Shown one piece after another: positions 39,297 to 48,399 of a stretch of DNA of 64,000 bases. The DNA lies in contig CP025325.1 in the NCBI GenBank assembly GCA_004014935.1, positions 186,001 through 250,000 of the forward strand, in the 5' to 3' direction. Both the position numbers and the translations under genes were made by a program. This DNA is from Saccharomycopsis malanga (lineage: Eukaryota > Ascomycota > Saccharomycetes > Ascoideales > Saccharomycopsidaceae). Numbering within the stretch: position 1 is the first letter of the stretch; every line of letters begins with the position of its first letter. The notes beneath the pieces are model-generated. The model did no database searches. It was given only the letters and a program-made list of their open reading frames with translations, and was not told the DNA's origin.

Positions 39297-39368
39297 AAAT
39301 GATTGGTCAAATCTCTTATTGAAATCGTCGGTTTGTCAAAATTACCAGCAATTTACAATTTGTCCTAT
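39297..39368 (+). pseudogene. ADH1 3'-coding fragment (relic of a third ADH copy)
   Basis: ATTGGTCAAATCTCTTATTG, AAATCGTCGGTTTGTCAAAA, TTACCAGCAATTTACAATTT aligns with ADH1 codons 313-335 ([20 protein letters not shown]) at roughly 85% identity by eye. Everything upstream in this copy is gone. A SINE-like GGTCTTTTTCTCTTCTCCAA piece follows at 39410. Confidence 0.85.
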
Positions 39369-39369
39369 T

Positions 39370-40046
39370 ATTCATAACCGAGTCGCCCCAATTGAAATTT
39401 GATCTAGGTCTTTTTCTCTTCTCCAAGAGTTCTGGTCTTTTTATCATGTTGATTTGAAGATATGACGCAAGAATATATGAGATATGTAAGATTGGTGCAG
39501 GATCTGGCATCGACTTGCAGACCGTTGGGAGGTTTTTTGAAAAATCCTCGAAAATGCCTGATTAACCCCTTGAGAAAAATTGGGATTTTCAGTAAGCCAG
39601 AAGGCTGGTGCATGAGGAGCGCATGAACTGTGCATGGTAATGCAAGAACATGCATGAATTATTATAATAATATCAAGAGTGGGATGATGATTTGCTTAAT
39701 TATGAATGATTCTGTATGGAGGAGGTTTGAAGTGATTCTAGGGTGATTTGTGGCGTTTTAACAGCAAAACGGGGTATAGAATTATATGGACAATATGTTT
39801 GGTGGGCATGAGAAGAGTAAGTAGTAAATGTTTAATAATTGATTTATTTTTGATTGTTTGATAGTAAGTTGTTTGATGATAGTGGGTTGTTTTAATAAAC
39901 CCCTTTTAATTACACTTAAGTATTTCAGTACAAAATGATGAGTTTATATGATTTAACAGACTAGAAGCGCGTTTGATTAATATTGCAGTTTATGATTATT
40001 GTTTTTGATTTGACAATTGACAGGAAATACTCATGTTTTGCTAGTA
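39370..40046. other. Intergenic, no gene seen
   Basis: AT-rich DNA with a small SINE-A head scrap at 39407-39440 (minus orientation; CTAGGTCTTTTTCTCTTCTC). Nothing else recognisable. Confidence 0.5.
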
Positions 40047-40187
40047 AATTAATAATATCTTATATTTCAAGCCGAGTACATATCATTTTCGTATATACAC
40101 GCAATAGCCATGTTCTGTTAATGATAATCCTCTCACCAATTGGTCAAAAGTAAGCACTAACCAATGAGCCATCCGGCCCAGCGGGTG
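40047..40187 (-). mobile_element. SINE-A, diverged
   Basis: Minus strand: CCCGCTGGGCCGGATGGCTCA (A box), TTGGTTAGTGCTTACTTTTG, then GTGTATATACGAAAATGATA, TGTACTCGGCTTGAAATATA and a short ATT tail. The B-box block is lost. Confidence 0.75.
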
Positions 40188-40269
40188 ATTATAATAGTAT
40201 TATTACTTTTAGCTGTTTGCTTCAATCTGAATTTAGTCTTTCAACAATAAAACTCTTTCAGCCCAATTG

Positions 40270-40435
40270 ACATATCGTTGTATTAAAAACGGACTTTCTT
40301 GAACCGAGGTATAAAGCTTATTGATAATCACATTACGCTTTAACGAGCCCTGTAAATTATTCAATGTGTACAAGAAGTTGAAATATGCTATTTTCCTAAT
40401 TTTTAATGAGTACTATTTAATATAAGTTACTGGAC
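40270..40435 (-). mobile_element. SINE-B body fragment
   Basis: AAAACGGACTTTCTTGAACC, GAGGTATAAAGCTTATTGAT, CACATTACGCTTTAACGAGC is the reverse complement of the SINE-B body around GGGCTCGGTAAA ... AAGCTTTAT ... GGTTCAGGGGA. Both element ends are missing. Confidence 0.75.
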
Positions 40436-40436
40436 C

Positions 40437-40795
40437 ACTGGGCCATTTGGCTTAGTGGTCAGTGCTCTCGGAGAAGAAAAAAAGCCTGGCAGGATAAATT
40501 AGTAGATAACACTCTCTTAGGAGAGAAAAAGGCCTGAAAAATTACACTATGATTATTAGTATTATATTAGAGGCTGCTGGACCGTATAGCTCAGGGCTCT
40601 AGGAAAAGATTAAAGCCATGGCAGGATATTTCAGCAGACAATAGTTGGAAAAGAGAAAAAAACGTAGCAGGATAATTCAGATAGCACTCTCTGAGAAGAC
40701 AAAAGGATCTGGCAAAATAATTTAGCAGATAGCACTCTCTGAGAAGAGAGTTAGACCTGTGAAATTCGATTATCATTATTACTTTTATATTAATG
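40437..40795 (+). mobile_element. SINE-A heads with tandem A-box units
   Basis: Two adjacent forward heads. The first (40437-40545) is GGACCACTGGGCCATTTGGC plus GGCAGGATAAATTAGTAGAT. The second (40565-40770) starts GGACCGTATAGCTCAGGGCT and then repeats a ~45-bp unit (GGCAGGATAATTTAGCAGAT, AGCACTCTCTGAGAAGAGAA) three times with variation. Each ends in a short ATTATTA-like tail. Confidence 0.75.
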
Positions 40796-40854
40796 GTCGT
40801 ATGGCCAGTGGGTAGAGCTTTTTAAATATTATCTGTTTGGGTCTTTTTTCTCTT

Positions 40855-40995
40855 CGGCTTTCTGGGGGCTTTCTGGGGGCTTGCCATTTCTAGGGGGATT
40901 TCTAGGGGGATTTCTAGGGGGATTTCTAGGGCTTTCTAGAGGCCTTTCTAGGGCTTTCTAGAGGCCTTTCTAGGGCTTTCTAGAGGCCTTTAAAA
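40855..40995 (+). repeat. Compound minisatellite with TTTCTAGGGG/TCTAGAGGCC units
   Basis: GGCTTTCTGGG x2, then ATTTCTAGGGGG x4, then TTTCTAGGGCTTTCTAGAGGCC x3. Related single units recur at 41103-41160. It lies downstream of the C2H2 gene on the opposite strand and has no coding sense. Confidence 0.9.
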
Positions 40996-41207
40996 AATTC
41001 GTTCATAGCTAAGAAATAATAAGTAGAACATAAGATAGCAAAAACATTTTATTAATAATGATTATATCAGCAATTACAGTACATATTAGTTTTGTATACA
41101 GGGGATTGCCATTTCTAGGGGCTTTGTAGGACCTTTCTAAAACCTTTCTAAAACATTTCTAAGATATCTGCCATGTTCCTGTCAAATTAACGCACAAATC
41201 CCAACTA

Positions 41208-42575
41208 TCAGCACTTGTGCTTGGTATAGTCGTATTTACTAAAGAAATCTTTTCCACAGGCAGCACATTTATAAGGTCTTTTTAGCAAATGGATGCGGTC
41301 TCTGTGGGCCTCCATATTTTGCTTGGAAACAAAGCCTTTCTGGCAATATTCGCAGACAAACGGTTTTTTGTTCAAATGGTTGCCGTTGACGTGGTTTGTC
41401 AAGAGCTGTTTGGTGGTGCAGGCCTTTGGGCAGTACTGGCAGCGGAACATTCTGATGTTGGAGTGGATGGTGGTGAAATGGTTGTTTAGGGAGCTTTTCA
41501 AGACGAATTCCTTGTCGCAGTCTGAGCATTTGAACTTTTTCTTGCTCTGGCTGGTGTTACGCTTTCTTCTTCCGCGGCCCGAGGCCGGAGGAGGCACCGG
41601 GGTGGCTGTTTGGCTGGGGGTGGCCGAGCTGGACGGCATTACGGGGTTCTGGTCGGTATTATTGATGGAAAAGGCCGAGCTGGACTTGTTTTCGGCTTCG
41701 GACGTGGCATTGGAGGCCGGGGAGCGGCGCTGATTGCTGTGGGTCGGTTTATTGGCACTGTTTCCGGGGGTTTCCGGGGCAGCAGCATTGGCAAACAATT
41801 CCGAGGGGTTTCTGGCCTCGTTCATGAGCCCTGGATTCGGCTGGCAATTGCCCATCAAACCGTTGAACCGGAAACCGTTGTGGGCCGCAGAAAACGAGGG
41901 AAGCTGCAACGGAGTGCCATGCTGCAACTTGCCAGTCTGCTGCGGATGCTGCGGATGCTGCGGCGCATAGATCTGGCTGTTCATCTTCACCATGTCAAGC
42001 CCCGGGCCGTAGCCGGCGTACGGGCCGCTGTTCTTCAACTTGGCGGTCTCTATTGTTCTGTTTTCGGCCACAGGGTACCCCAACAGGCCGGCCTGGTAGC
42101 TGTAGGAGTGGCTGTTCTGCACCGAGACCGGCGACAACAACGGAGGCGACACCATGCTCGAAATGTTTGGCCGCGGCCGCGTGTCGTTGGGATTCTGGTA
42201 CGGATTCATGTAGTTGTGGCCGTACTGCTTGCCCGAGCTGCTATTGTAGCCATACATCGCCGCCGCGGCGCTCCCCGCGCTCCCCGCGGTCGCCAGGCCG
42301 CCTGGGCCGCTGCCGAGGCCCGGCCCGTGGCTCGGGCCGCCTACAGTCGCCGCCAGAGACTCGCTGCTGGCCCCCATCGAGAGCCGGTCGCCTATCATAG
42401 CACCCATTCGAAACTGCGACGCACTCGGCAACGTCCCGTTGCCCTCCATCTTCATCCCGCCGCCTACATAGTAGTTCGGCCGTCCATACCCGTTGCCGAG
42501 CCCGTTGCCGGGCTCCTCCTTCGCCCGGAGCTGGCTCTGTAGCTGATAGATCATCTTCGCCTGCTCGTCCATCAT
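41208..42575 (-). CDS. C2H2 zinc-finger protein (putative transcription factor)
   Basis: 455 aa. The C-terminal ~115 residues hold three standard C-x2-C-x12-H-x4-H fingers (FKCSDCDKEFVLKSSLNNHF; FRCQYCPKACTTKQLLTNHV; FVCEYCQKGFVSKQNMEAHR) and a fourth that ends the protein as YKCAACGKDF ... HKC, a C2HC-like truncated finger. A basic SGRGRRKRNTSQSKKK block just before the fingers is a likely nuclear localisation signal. The N-terminal 330 residues are low-complexity, rich in Gly, Asn, Pro and Ser (AAVGGPSHGPGLGSGPGGL), with a short helix MMDEQAKMIYQLQSQLRAK. Finger 2 has an extra Cys (KACTT). DNA binding is likely; the target and orthologue are not recognised. Confidence 0.85.
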   Translation of the reverse strand: MMDEQAKMIYQLQSQLRAKEEPGNGLGNGYGRPNYYVGGGMKMEGNGTLPSASQFRMGAMIGDRLSMGASSESLAATVGGPSHGPGLGSGPGGLATAGSAGSAAAAMYGYNSSSGKQYGHNYMNPYQNPNDTRPRPNISSMVSPPLLSPVSVQNSHSYSYQAGLLGYPVAENRTIETAKLKNSGPYAGYGPGLDMVKMNSQIYAPQHPQHPQQTGKLQHGTPLQLPSFSAAHNGFRFNGLMGNCQPNPGLMNEARNPSELFANAAAPETPGNSANKPTHSNQRRSPASNATSEAENKSSSAFSINNTDQNPVMPSSSATPSQTATPVPPPASGRGRRKRNTSQSKKKFKCSDCDKEFVLKSSLNNHFTTIHSNIRMFRCQYCPKACTTKQLLTNHVNGNHLNKKPFVCEYCQKGFVSKQNMEAHRDRIHLLKRPYKCAACGKDFFSKYDYTKHKC

Positions 42576-42947
42576 ATTTATGTCCCGTCCTACGCTACTT
42601 TTACTCTCTATTCTACTTTACTGGCTCCTTGCTGCCTTGCTGATCGCTACCTGCCTTCTAATACAGCTATTATCTGCTGGCCTCTGCTTGATCTTCCCTG
42701 TTGCTTAGCCCAATATCGAAAAAAAGTAAAAACTCTTCGTAATTAGCTAAAAAATAAAATCGAAAAAAGTAAAATAAAAAAAATAAAATAAAAAAAAATA
42801 AAAAAAATAAAATATAGAAAAAAAAACTTTTCGGGGGTCCTGGGGGTGGCAATATGCGTGTGTCACGTGCCTGCTACAGGGGCGGGTTGTTTTTTTTTTC
42901 ATGTGGTTTTACTCAAAACTTTTATTCTCGCCACTAGGTCGGGTGGC
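42576..42947. other. Promoter side of the C2H2 gene
   Basis: Contains an A-rich tract (42719-42830, AAAAATAAAATAAAA repeats), a CACGTG site (GTCACGTGCC, 42862-42871) and a T-run. The ORFs across it are low-complexity artefacts. Confidence 0.5.
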
Positions 42948-43240
42948 CCAGTGGATTGCGATTAACGACCAACACCCTGCGAATAAGAACAACATGGGTT
43001 TGACTCACCTTAAGAATCATCAAAAAGGGTTCGATTCCCCTTAAGAATCACAATTACCTGCTGGTTTTATGATGCTAAACGTGGTTTCACAGGCTGAAAA
43101 AGACAGTGGGCAGCGATTATGACCGGGATGCTAATTGGGTTTTCCCCACTGGGTTTTACCAAGTCCCAAAGCCCGTATATACTTTACTGATATATACTAG
43201 GTTAGAATATAAGATTATAATAGTTACTATTATTATTTTT
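42948..43240 (+). mobile_element. SINE with variant tRNA-like head and SINE-A tail
   Basis: Forward: GTGGCCCAGTGGATTGCGAT (A-box variant), two B-box-like motifs (GGGTTTGACTCACC, then GGGTTCGATTCCCC), GCTGGTTTTATGATGCTAAA, CGTGGTTTCACAGGCTG, CCCACTGGGTTTTACCAAGT, CTGATATATACTAGGTTAGA and an AT tail. The tail piece is duplicated (ACTTTACTGATATGTACTGG at 43245). The head differs from family A and may come from another tRNA. Confidence 0.75.
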
Positions 43241-43289
43241 ATACTTTACTGATATGTACTGGGTTAGAATATAAGATTATAATAGTTGA

Positions 43290-43525
43290 TATTATTATTA
43301 AATATCATTTTGTATACGCGCCATGTTTTAATACCAATCATAATAGACTCACGCTTGAGCTCATTAAACAGTTTTCTCTTGGACAGTATCCCTACCTCCT
43401 GTAGTATCAAAGATCAGTCCTAGAGTTTTTAGCTGGGTCTCCTGGTTGGACAGCACCAAACTTTGATTTAGGTTGTGTTTCAGACAGTTGCAGTTTCCTG
43501 TGAAATCACATTCAGAAGTAGATTA
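43290..43525 (-). mobile_element. SINE-A, rearranged
   Basis: GTATACGCGCCATGTTTTAA at the left (3' module) and GTTTCAGACAGTTGCAGTTT, CCTGTGAAATCACATTCAG at the right (body) are in minus orientation. About 150 bp of unrelated sequence lies between them. Confidence 0.65.
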
Positions 43526-43529
43526 AAAT

Positions 43530-43665
43530 AATACAAAAGATAGAATAATATTACAAAATATGAAATAAAATACAAAAGATGAAAATTTAATACAAAAGAT
43601 GAAAATTTAATACAAAAGATGAAAATTTAATACAAAAGTTGAAATAAAATACAAAATAGAATAAA
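43530..43665. repeat. 20-bp minisatellite
   Basis: ATACAAAAGATGAAAATTTA repeated about five times with flanking degenerate copies (AATACAAAAGATAGAATAAT). It abuts the rearranged SINE. Confidence 0.85.
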
Positions 43666-43854
43666 AATGAATCTTCTTCTTATTTTAATCCATTTGTATT
43701 AAAAATCTAATAATCTTTTCCTAGTATCATTCACTAAACACCTTCTATTTCAAATATATTCCTAATGATCAATTCCACTGATTATTTTGTAATTGTAATT
43801 GAAAAATTATCAAATATAAACAAACTTTCTGTAATAAATTCAAATTCATAATTT

Positions 43855-44005
43855 CTTATATCATTCTGTATATACACGCCATGTCTTAATACCAATCATG
43901 CCCTTTTACTCATAATCAACTCACCATTGAGCCTTCCATGTCTTATTCTCTTCTTCCAGAATGCCGTCTGCCAAAATATCCTGCCATGTCTTTTTTCTCT
44001 CTACG
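43855..44005 (-). mobile_element. SINE-A short form, diverged
   Basis: TATATCATTCTGTATATACA, CGCCATGTCTTAATACCAAT, CATGCCCTTTTACTCATAAT, and the head pieces TATCCTGCCATGTCTTTTTT. It lies downstream of the minus-strand exonuclease-fold gene. Confidence 0.65.
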
Positions 44006-44178
44006 TTTCAATTAATAAAACTATCATCTAATTTAAACCTATTGATTTTCCTACAAACATTTTAATCAAAACCCTATACTTCTACCTAAAAACCCATTTT
44101 AATTCCTAATATTTACCCTATTTGATGCCCATACCATTTTAATCTGCAAACTGCTTTGAAACAGAGTTACCAAACCAC

Positions 44179-45183
44179 TCAAATAGGAAGCACTTTACTT
44201 TGCTGTTCTTGTTTTGGCCGGAATAAATACACGTAGCCTTTTTCAATATCCTCTGAATTGTTTTCTACCGGTTTGACAGAAACATCAGAGACTACTGGCC
44301 TATGGTCGCTGCTGTAAACGTTATTGAACTGGGAGTGAAGAATTGCATAACTTTTGACCTCCAAAGAGTAATTTTTCTGTTTTTGTTCGTTAGGCTTCTC
44401 GACCCAAAGATAATCAATGATTTTTGCTCTTTCACGAATACCTCCGTCAAAACCGGTGTACGTGAAGCCGTTGTAATGGCCATATTTATCTACTGGGTCA
44501 TGAACCTGAGTGCTGACATCCAAAAGATGGCTGCTAGCAATCTGATAAGGTTCATCTTTAGGCTCGGTGTTAAAATCACCGCCAAAAAAACTAGGATAAC
44601 CATTAACGTTTTTTGTTTTAGAGATAATCAATTTCGTGGATTCCCTTCTGGCAACCACACCTTGGTCGTCAAAATGAGTGTTAAATACATTGATATTCTG
44701 TTTCGTGCCAAAATGCTGTAAATGGACCCAGGTGACAATCCGCTCCAAGTTAGCATCCCAACCTTTGGACGGTTTGTCAGGGGTTTCACTAAGCCAAAAA
44801 GTCTTACAATCTATCAATTTATAATCGGTTTTTTTCCAAAATATAGGACTATATTCGCCTTTAATTTTCCCATCTTCTCGTCCAATCCCATAATAGGCCC
44901 ATTCATCTTCTCCTAACAATCCAAGCAAGTCTTGCACTTGATTGTGCAATGCCTCCTGCAACAACACAACCATACTGCTGTGCTTTCCATGGAATTTAAT
45001 ACTAGAAGCAACATAATACTTTCGTTCATTCCAGGGCTTTTCTCCTTCCCAAAGAGCCCCATTATCATATCGTATATTATGCGTATATAATCTTACATCT
45101 AATTCCTTAGTCATTTTATCGTCTTCCAGAACAGTTTCCTGTCCTCTGATCACACTAATAGCTTTCAAAACTTGCGATAACAT
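44179..45183 (-). CDS. Endonuclease/exonuclease/phosphatase (EEP)-fold protein
   Basis: 334 aa. The EEP fold is a metal-dependent phosphodiesterase/phosphatase. The motifs are in family order: THNIRYDNG (N of motif 1, ~35), LLQEAL (QE, ~76), the NTHFDDQG motif with H and D (~169-176), GGDFNTEP (GDFN, ~201), and the C-terminal SSDHRPVVSDV (DH, ~298), so the active site appears complete. No signal peptide is evident; MLSQVLKAISVIRG could be a mitochondrial-like start. The start ATG 45183 is the first in the frame and a second Met lies at residue 24. The substrate is unknown; DNA/RNA, inositol phosphate or sphingolipid are all possible. Confidence 0.88.
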   Translation of the reverse strand: MLSQVLKAISVIRGQETVLEDDKMTKELDVRLYTHNIRYDNGALWEGEKPWNERKYYVASSIKFHGKHSSMVVLLQEALHNQVQDLLGLLGEDEWAYYGIGREDGKIKGEYSPIFWKKTDYKLIDCKTFWLSETPDKPSKGWDANLERIVTWVHLQHFGTKQNINVFNTHFDDQGVVARRESTKLIISKTKNVNGYPSFFGGDFNTEPKDEPYQIASSHLLDVSTQVHDPVDKYGHYNGFTYTGFDGGIRERAKIIDYLWVEKPNEQKQKNYSLEVKSYAILHSQFNNVYSSDHRPVVSDVSVKPVENNSEDIEKGYVYLFRPKQEQQSKVLPI

Positions 45184-45714
45184 GCTTTATTGCTCTTTAA
45201 TGTCTCCTTTACTACTAGTTGGTAAGCAAATCATGCTTATATTGCTTGATGGGCACATCGTTATTAACCCTATGTATTAGCAATATATATAGGTATCATG
45301 TGATATGTGCTTGGCACATTTGTCAGGATGGATAATAAGATGATAAAGTAAGTGAGATGATGTCCTATCTATCTATATATATATGTATATTAATTTCGTA
45401 TATATTCGTTTGTCTATTGAAAATTGGGACATGCTGTACAATTTTTTTCATTGTTCTTTATCGTTTTTAGTGATCAAACAGTAATAATAGCGATTTTTTA
45501 TATTTCCAGTAAATATCAGTTTCCTAGTGGGGAAAACCCAATAATGTTCTCTTTTAATAAATTGAAAAGTAAGCACTTATTGGTATAGTTTGTGCTCTAA
45601 ACAGTTATACTTGTATGTCCAATATACAAAGTCAAACAATTGTTATTCTCTTGACTATATTGTCTGCTGGGCAGTTGCCATTTATTTGTTTTTTGATTGT
45701 AGTTGTGGAGATTG

Positions 45715-46112
45715 GATTAGTTATTGATTGGATTAGTTATTGTTTGGGATTTATTGATTGTGATTTATTAATTGTGATTTATTAATTGTGATTTTTTGAT
45801 TAGATTTCTTTTTGATTTGGTTGATTTTTTGATTCAATTTTCGGTTGGTTTGTTATTTAATTTTTTATTTAGTTTGTTATTTAATTTTTAATTTAGTTTG
45901 TTAGTTGATTTGTTATTTAGTTTGTCAATTAATTTATCATTTGGTTTTTTATATTATTTGTCAATTATTTAATCGTTCAATTTATCATTTAATTTATCAA
46001 TAATTTCATCATTTAATTTGACAATAATTTCATCATTCAATTTGTCTTTTCATTTATCATCCAGTTATCATCCAATTTATCATTCAATTTATCATTCAAT
46101 TTATCATTCAAT
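45715..46112. repeat. Degenerate AT-rich tandem repeat
   Basis: Short units TTAGTTATTGATTGGA, GTTATTTAATTTTTATTTAG and ATCATTCAATTT recur throughout, becoming most regular at the right end (AATTTATCATTC x4). Unit length is about 11-20 bp. Confidence 0.8.
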
Positions 46113-46139
46113 TAATAATTAAACTGCCAGTCAAAATAT

Positions 46140-46275
46140 CCTCAATATTGACAAAATCAAACATCATAAAAAGCAGCTAGTAAAAAGTGTTCATCTCGCG
46201 AATCGAACCCTTGAGAGTATTATCGTCTAAACTATCCTTATGAGCACTAGCCATCCGGCCCAGAGGCCAGCAGTA
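46140..46275 (-). mobile_element. SINE head and partial body, variant
   Basis: Minus strand: GGGCCGGATGGCTAGTGCTC (A-box variant), GTTTAGACGATAATACTCTC, AAGGGTTCGATTCGCGAGAT (B box), then ACTAGCTGCTTTTTATGATG. The 3' module is missing. Confidence 0.75.
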
Positions 46276-46410
46276 ATGCCAAATTTACAAAATAATGTAA
46301 AAATCGCGTGTCATCGTATCATTATCATCTATATATAAAAAAAAAATTGTCCAAATAAACCTGACCGAAAAAAGACCCCCAAACAAGTTCAAACCAACCC
46401 TAAATCCGCC

Positions 46411-47064
46411 TTACAAGCTCTCTTTATCTCTTCCGGACTTTTCCTCGTCCAAATCGTTCTTAATATTGAAAGTATCATTTTCGATTTTCACATTAGAATC
46501 GTCGGCTAAACGATTAAACTCTTCAATCTTGGCCTGTTCGTCAAGATCGTTTTCTACATTAAAAGTGTCTCTTTGGACATTATGGCCGTTGTCTACATGA
46601 GGATTTCCCACTCTGTTGTGTGAGGATCCTTCACTATTGGCATTTTCACTGTTTTTCTTATAGAAAATGTCAAAATTGCCGCTCTTTTCATCAGGAACAA
46701 CTACATACATGCCATTGGTGACGCCGGGGGCCGAGTGGACGCCATCATCAAGATCATTGACTACATTAAAGGTATCCTTCTGTACATTGGATCCATGGGG
46801 ATACTTGTAATCACTCAACTTTTTGGTTCCTCTGACAGGCGCAGACTCCTGCTGTTGCTGTTGCTTCTGCTGCTGCGCATTGTGCTGCTTGATGAGCTCA
46901 AACGTGTCGTCAACCAACTGCTGAAACTGGTCCTCGGAAAACCCAACAGGAATCTCCAAACTCCCGATGGAATCATCAACTTCCGGGTTGAAATTGTGAG
47001 GAACCAAATAGCCGGATACTAAACAGCTTAATAGAGTAGTAGAAATGATAAATTTGCTCAACAT
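46411..47064 (-). CDS. Secreted precursor-like protein with three DTFNV-x-NDLD repeats
   Basis: 217 aa. MLSKFIISTTLLSCLVSGYL is a clear signal peptide. The mature chain is acidic and hydrophilic with a Q-rich stretch (KQQQQQ, ~68). A motif of about 14 residues occurs three times: NVQKDTFNVVNDLDD (~94), NVQRDTFNVENDLDE (~163) and KIENDTFNIKNDLDE (~193). There are few dibasic sites, so it is not an obvious Kex2-processed pheromone precursor, but repeated units in a small exported protein recall such precursors. A TATATAAAG box on the minus strand lies about 25-30 bp before the ATG. Family not recognised; export is well supported, function unknown. Confidence 0.75.
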   Translation of the reverse strand: MLSKFIISTTLLSCLVSGYLVPHNFNPEVDDSIGSLEIPVGFSEDQFQQLVDDTFELIKQHNAQQQKQQQQQESAPVRGTKKLSDYKYPHGSNVQKDTFNVVNDLDDGVHSAPGVTNGMYVVVPDEKSGNFDIFYKKNSENANSEGSSHNRVGNPHVDNGHNVQRDTFNVENDLDEQAKIEEFNRLADDSNVKIENDTFNIKNDLDEEKSGRDKESL

Positions 47065-47850
47065 TATCGAAAAATTGCTTTAATTTAGTCTTTATATAAT
47101 TATATTGCGTTTTATATAGCTATTGCTGTCAAAAATGTCGATAATAAAGGCAATTTGCCGCCCTTTTATACTCTTCATGGCAACTCTGCATATTCTTGCG
47201 ATGACCAGATGACGTATGTTACCCGGGGCGAGCTGACTAATTGCTTATGTCATTGTTCGAGTTGGGGGTATAAGCATTTTATTGGTTCTTTTTTAATATA
47301 TTTGGGAGGGCAAAAGGTGTAAGTTTCGCTGGGATTAAAGGCAGAGCTGGCGGTTTCGTAGCTGTTTTAATTTTTGAGGGAGAGTGGTTTAGTGTAGGAG
47401 ATTATATAGTTAATAATAATAATAGTATGGTTGTATATTTCGAGCCCGGTGGGTAATATTAAGATATTTAGTCGATCAGACTATAGGACTAGAAGAATAT
47501 AGATGTTTACCGCCAATGATACGCAGCAGCGCATGTACTGTTAATTATCTTGGTGGTGGTTTTGTAATGTGATATTTGACTAGCATGTAATGGTAGTTTT
47601 TCCATATTTAACAATAATCATATATTTCAAGTCCAATGGCCATTTGTTGGTTTTATTTGGATTGTTTGATCAGTTGTGTCTATATATTTATTCTTGAGTA
47701 TAGTATAATCATTTTAGGAAACTACATGATTTTAAGCTTGACAAGAGTTGGCTATAATACAGTATGAAAACCCCAAGTATATTGCGAACTAAAAGAAAGT
47801 ATACAAGTCTGAAAAGAAGCGAAAACAAGTATATAACAACATGAAAAGTA
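47065..47850. other. Intergenic region with SINE scraps and repeat D copy 3
   Basis: A minus-strand SINE tail scrap lies at 47413-47452 (GTATATTTCGAGCCCGGTG). It is followed by dispersed repeat D (47455-47535: TTTAGTCGATCAGACTATAG, GACTAGAAGAATATAGATG) and GCGCATGTACTG, again resembling the SINE end. Another tail scrap is at 47602-47635. Confidence 0.65.
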
Positions 47851-48164
47851 TAATAATAATAATAATCTTATATTTCAAGCCCAGTACATAACAGTTTCGT
47901 ATATACGCGCTATGTCTAAGGGGACTTGGTAAAACCCGGTGGGGAAAACCCAAAAAACTCCATAATTTTGTCACTAAGTTGGAAAGTAAGTAGGCTTTCT
48001 TCTAGGCCATCTTTCAGACCGTTGCACTTGCCTGGGAATTCACGTTCAGCATCGTAAAAAGCAGCGAGTAAAAGTGTCGTCTTGGGAATCGAACCCGTGT
48101 TCCTGTTAGGTCTTGTTTTTCTCTTCTCCGAGAGCACGGACCACTGAGCCAAATGGCCAGTGGT
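47851..48164 (-). mobile_element. SINE-A long form, complete, perfect 14-bp TSD
   Basis: A 314-bp copy with all parts: CCACTGGCCATTTGGCTCAG, GAGAAGAGAAAAACAAGACC, ACGGGTTCGATTCCC, GCTGCTTTTTACGATGCTGA, CTGAAAGATGGCCTAGAAG, ACCAAGTCCCCTTAGACATA, GCGCGTATATACGAAACTG, GGGCTTGAAATATAAG and (ATT)n. CAACATGAAAAGTA flanks it at 47837-47850 and 48165-48178. It is the best reference copy in the window. Confidence 0.96.
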
Positions 48165-48399
48165 CAACATGAAAAGTAGACATAAATAATTAGCAGTTAA
48201 AACAAACATGTAGAAAGTATATAACAACCTGCCAGCAATTTTCGGTAGGTGGGAATAGTAAAAGGTTATAAATCATACAGAAATAATGAAAAAGGTAAGA
48301 GATTTGTTAAAAAAAAATCTTTTTTGACTCAATTTTCACATTACCTTTAGCCTTGAAAATGCAATAGTCCCACTGCCTGATACAGCAATGTGACCCATT

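Larger units (their letters stand above)
45184..46410. other. Repeat-rich intergenic region
   Basis: It holds a degenerate minus-strand SINE-A piece (45505-45610; AGTAAATATCAGTTTCCTAG, GGGGAAAACCCAATAATG), an AT-rich minisatellite at 45715-46112 (annotated separately) and a SINE head at 46140-46275. No gene was seen. Confidence 0.6.

Noticed and set aside
41610-42542. 310-codon open frame antisense to the C2H2 gene
   Set aside because: It arises from the low-complexity Gly/Pro/Ser part of the C2H2 protein and shows no independent family features.
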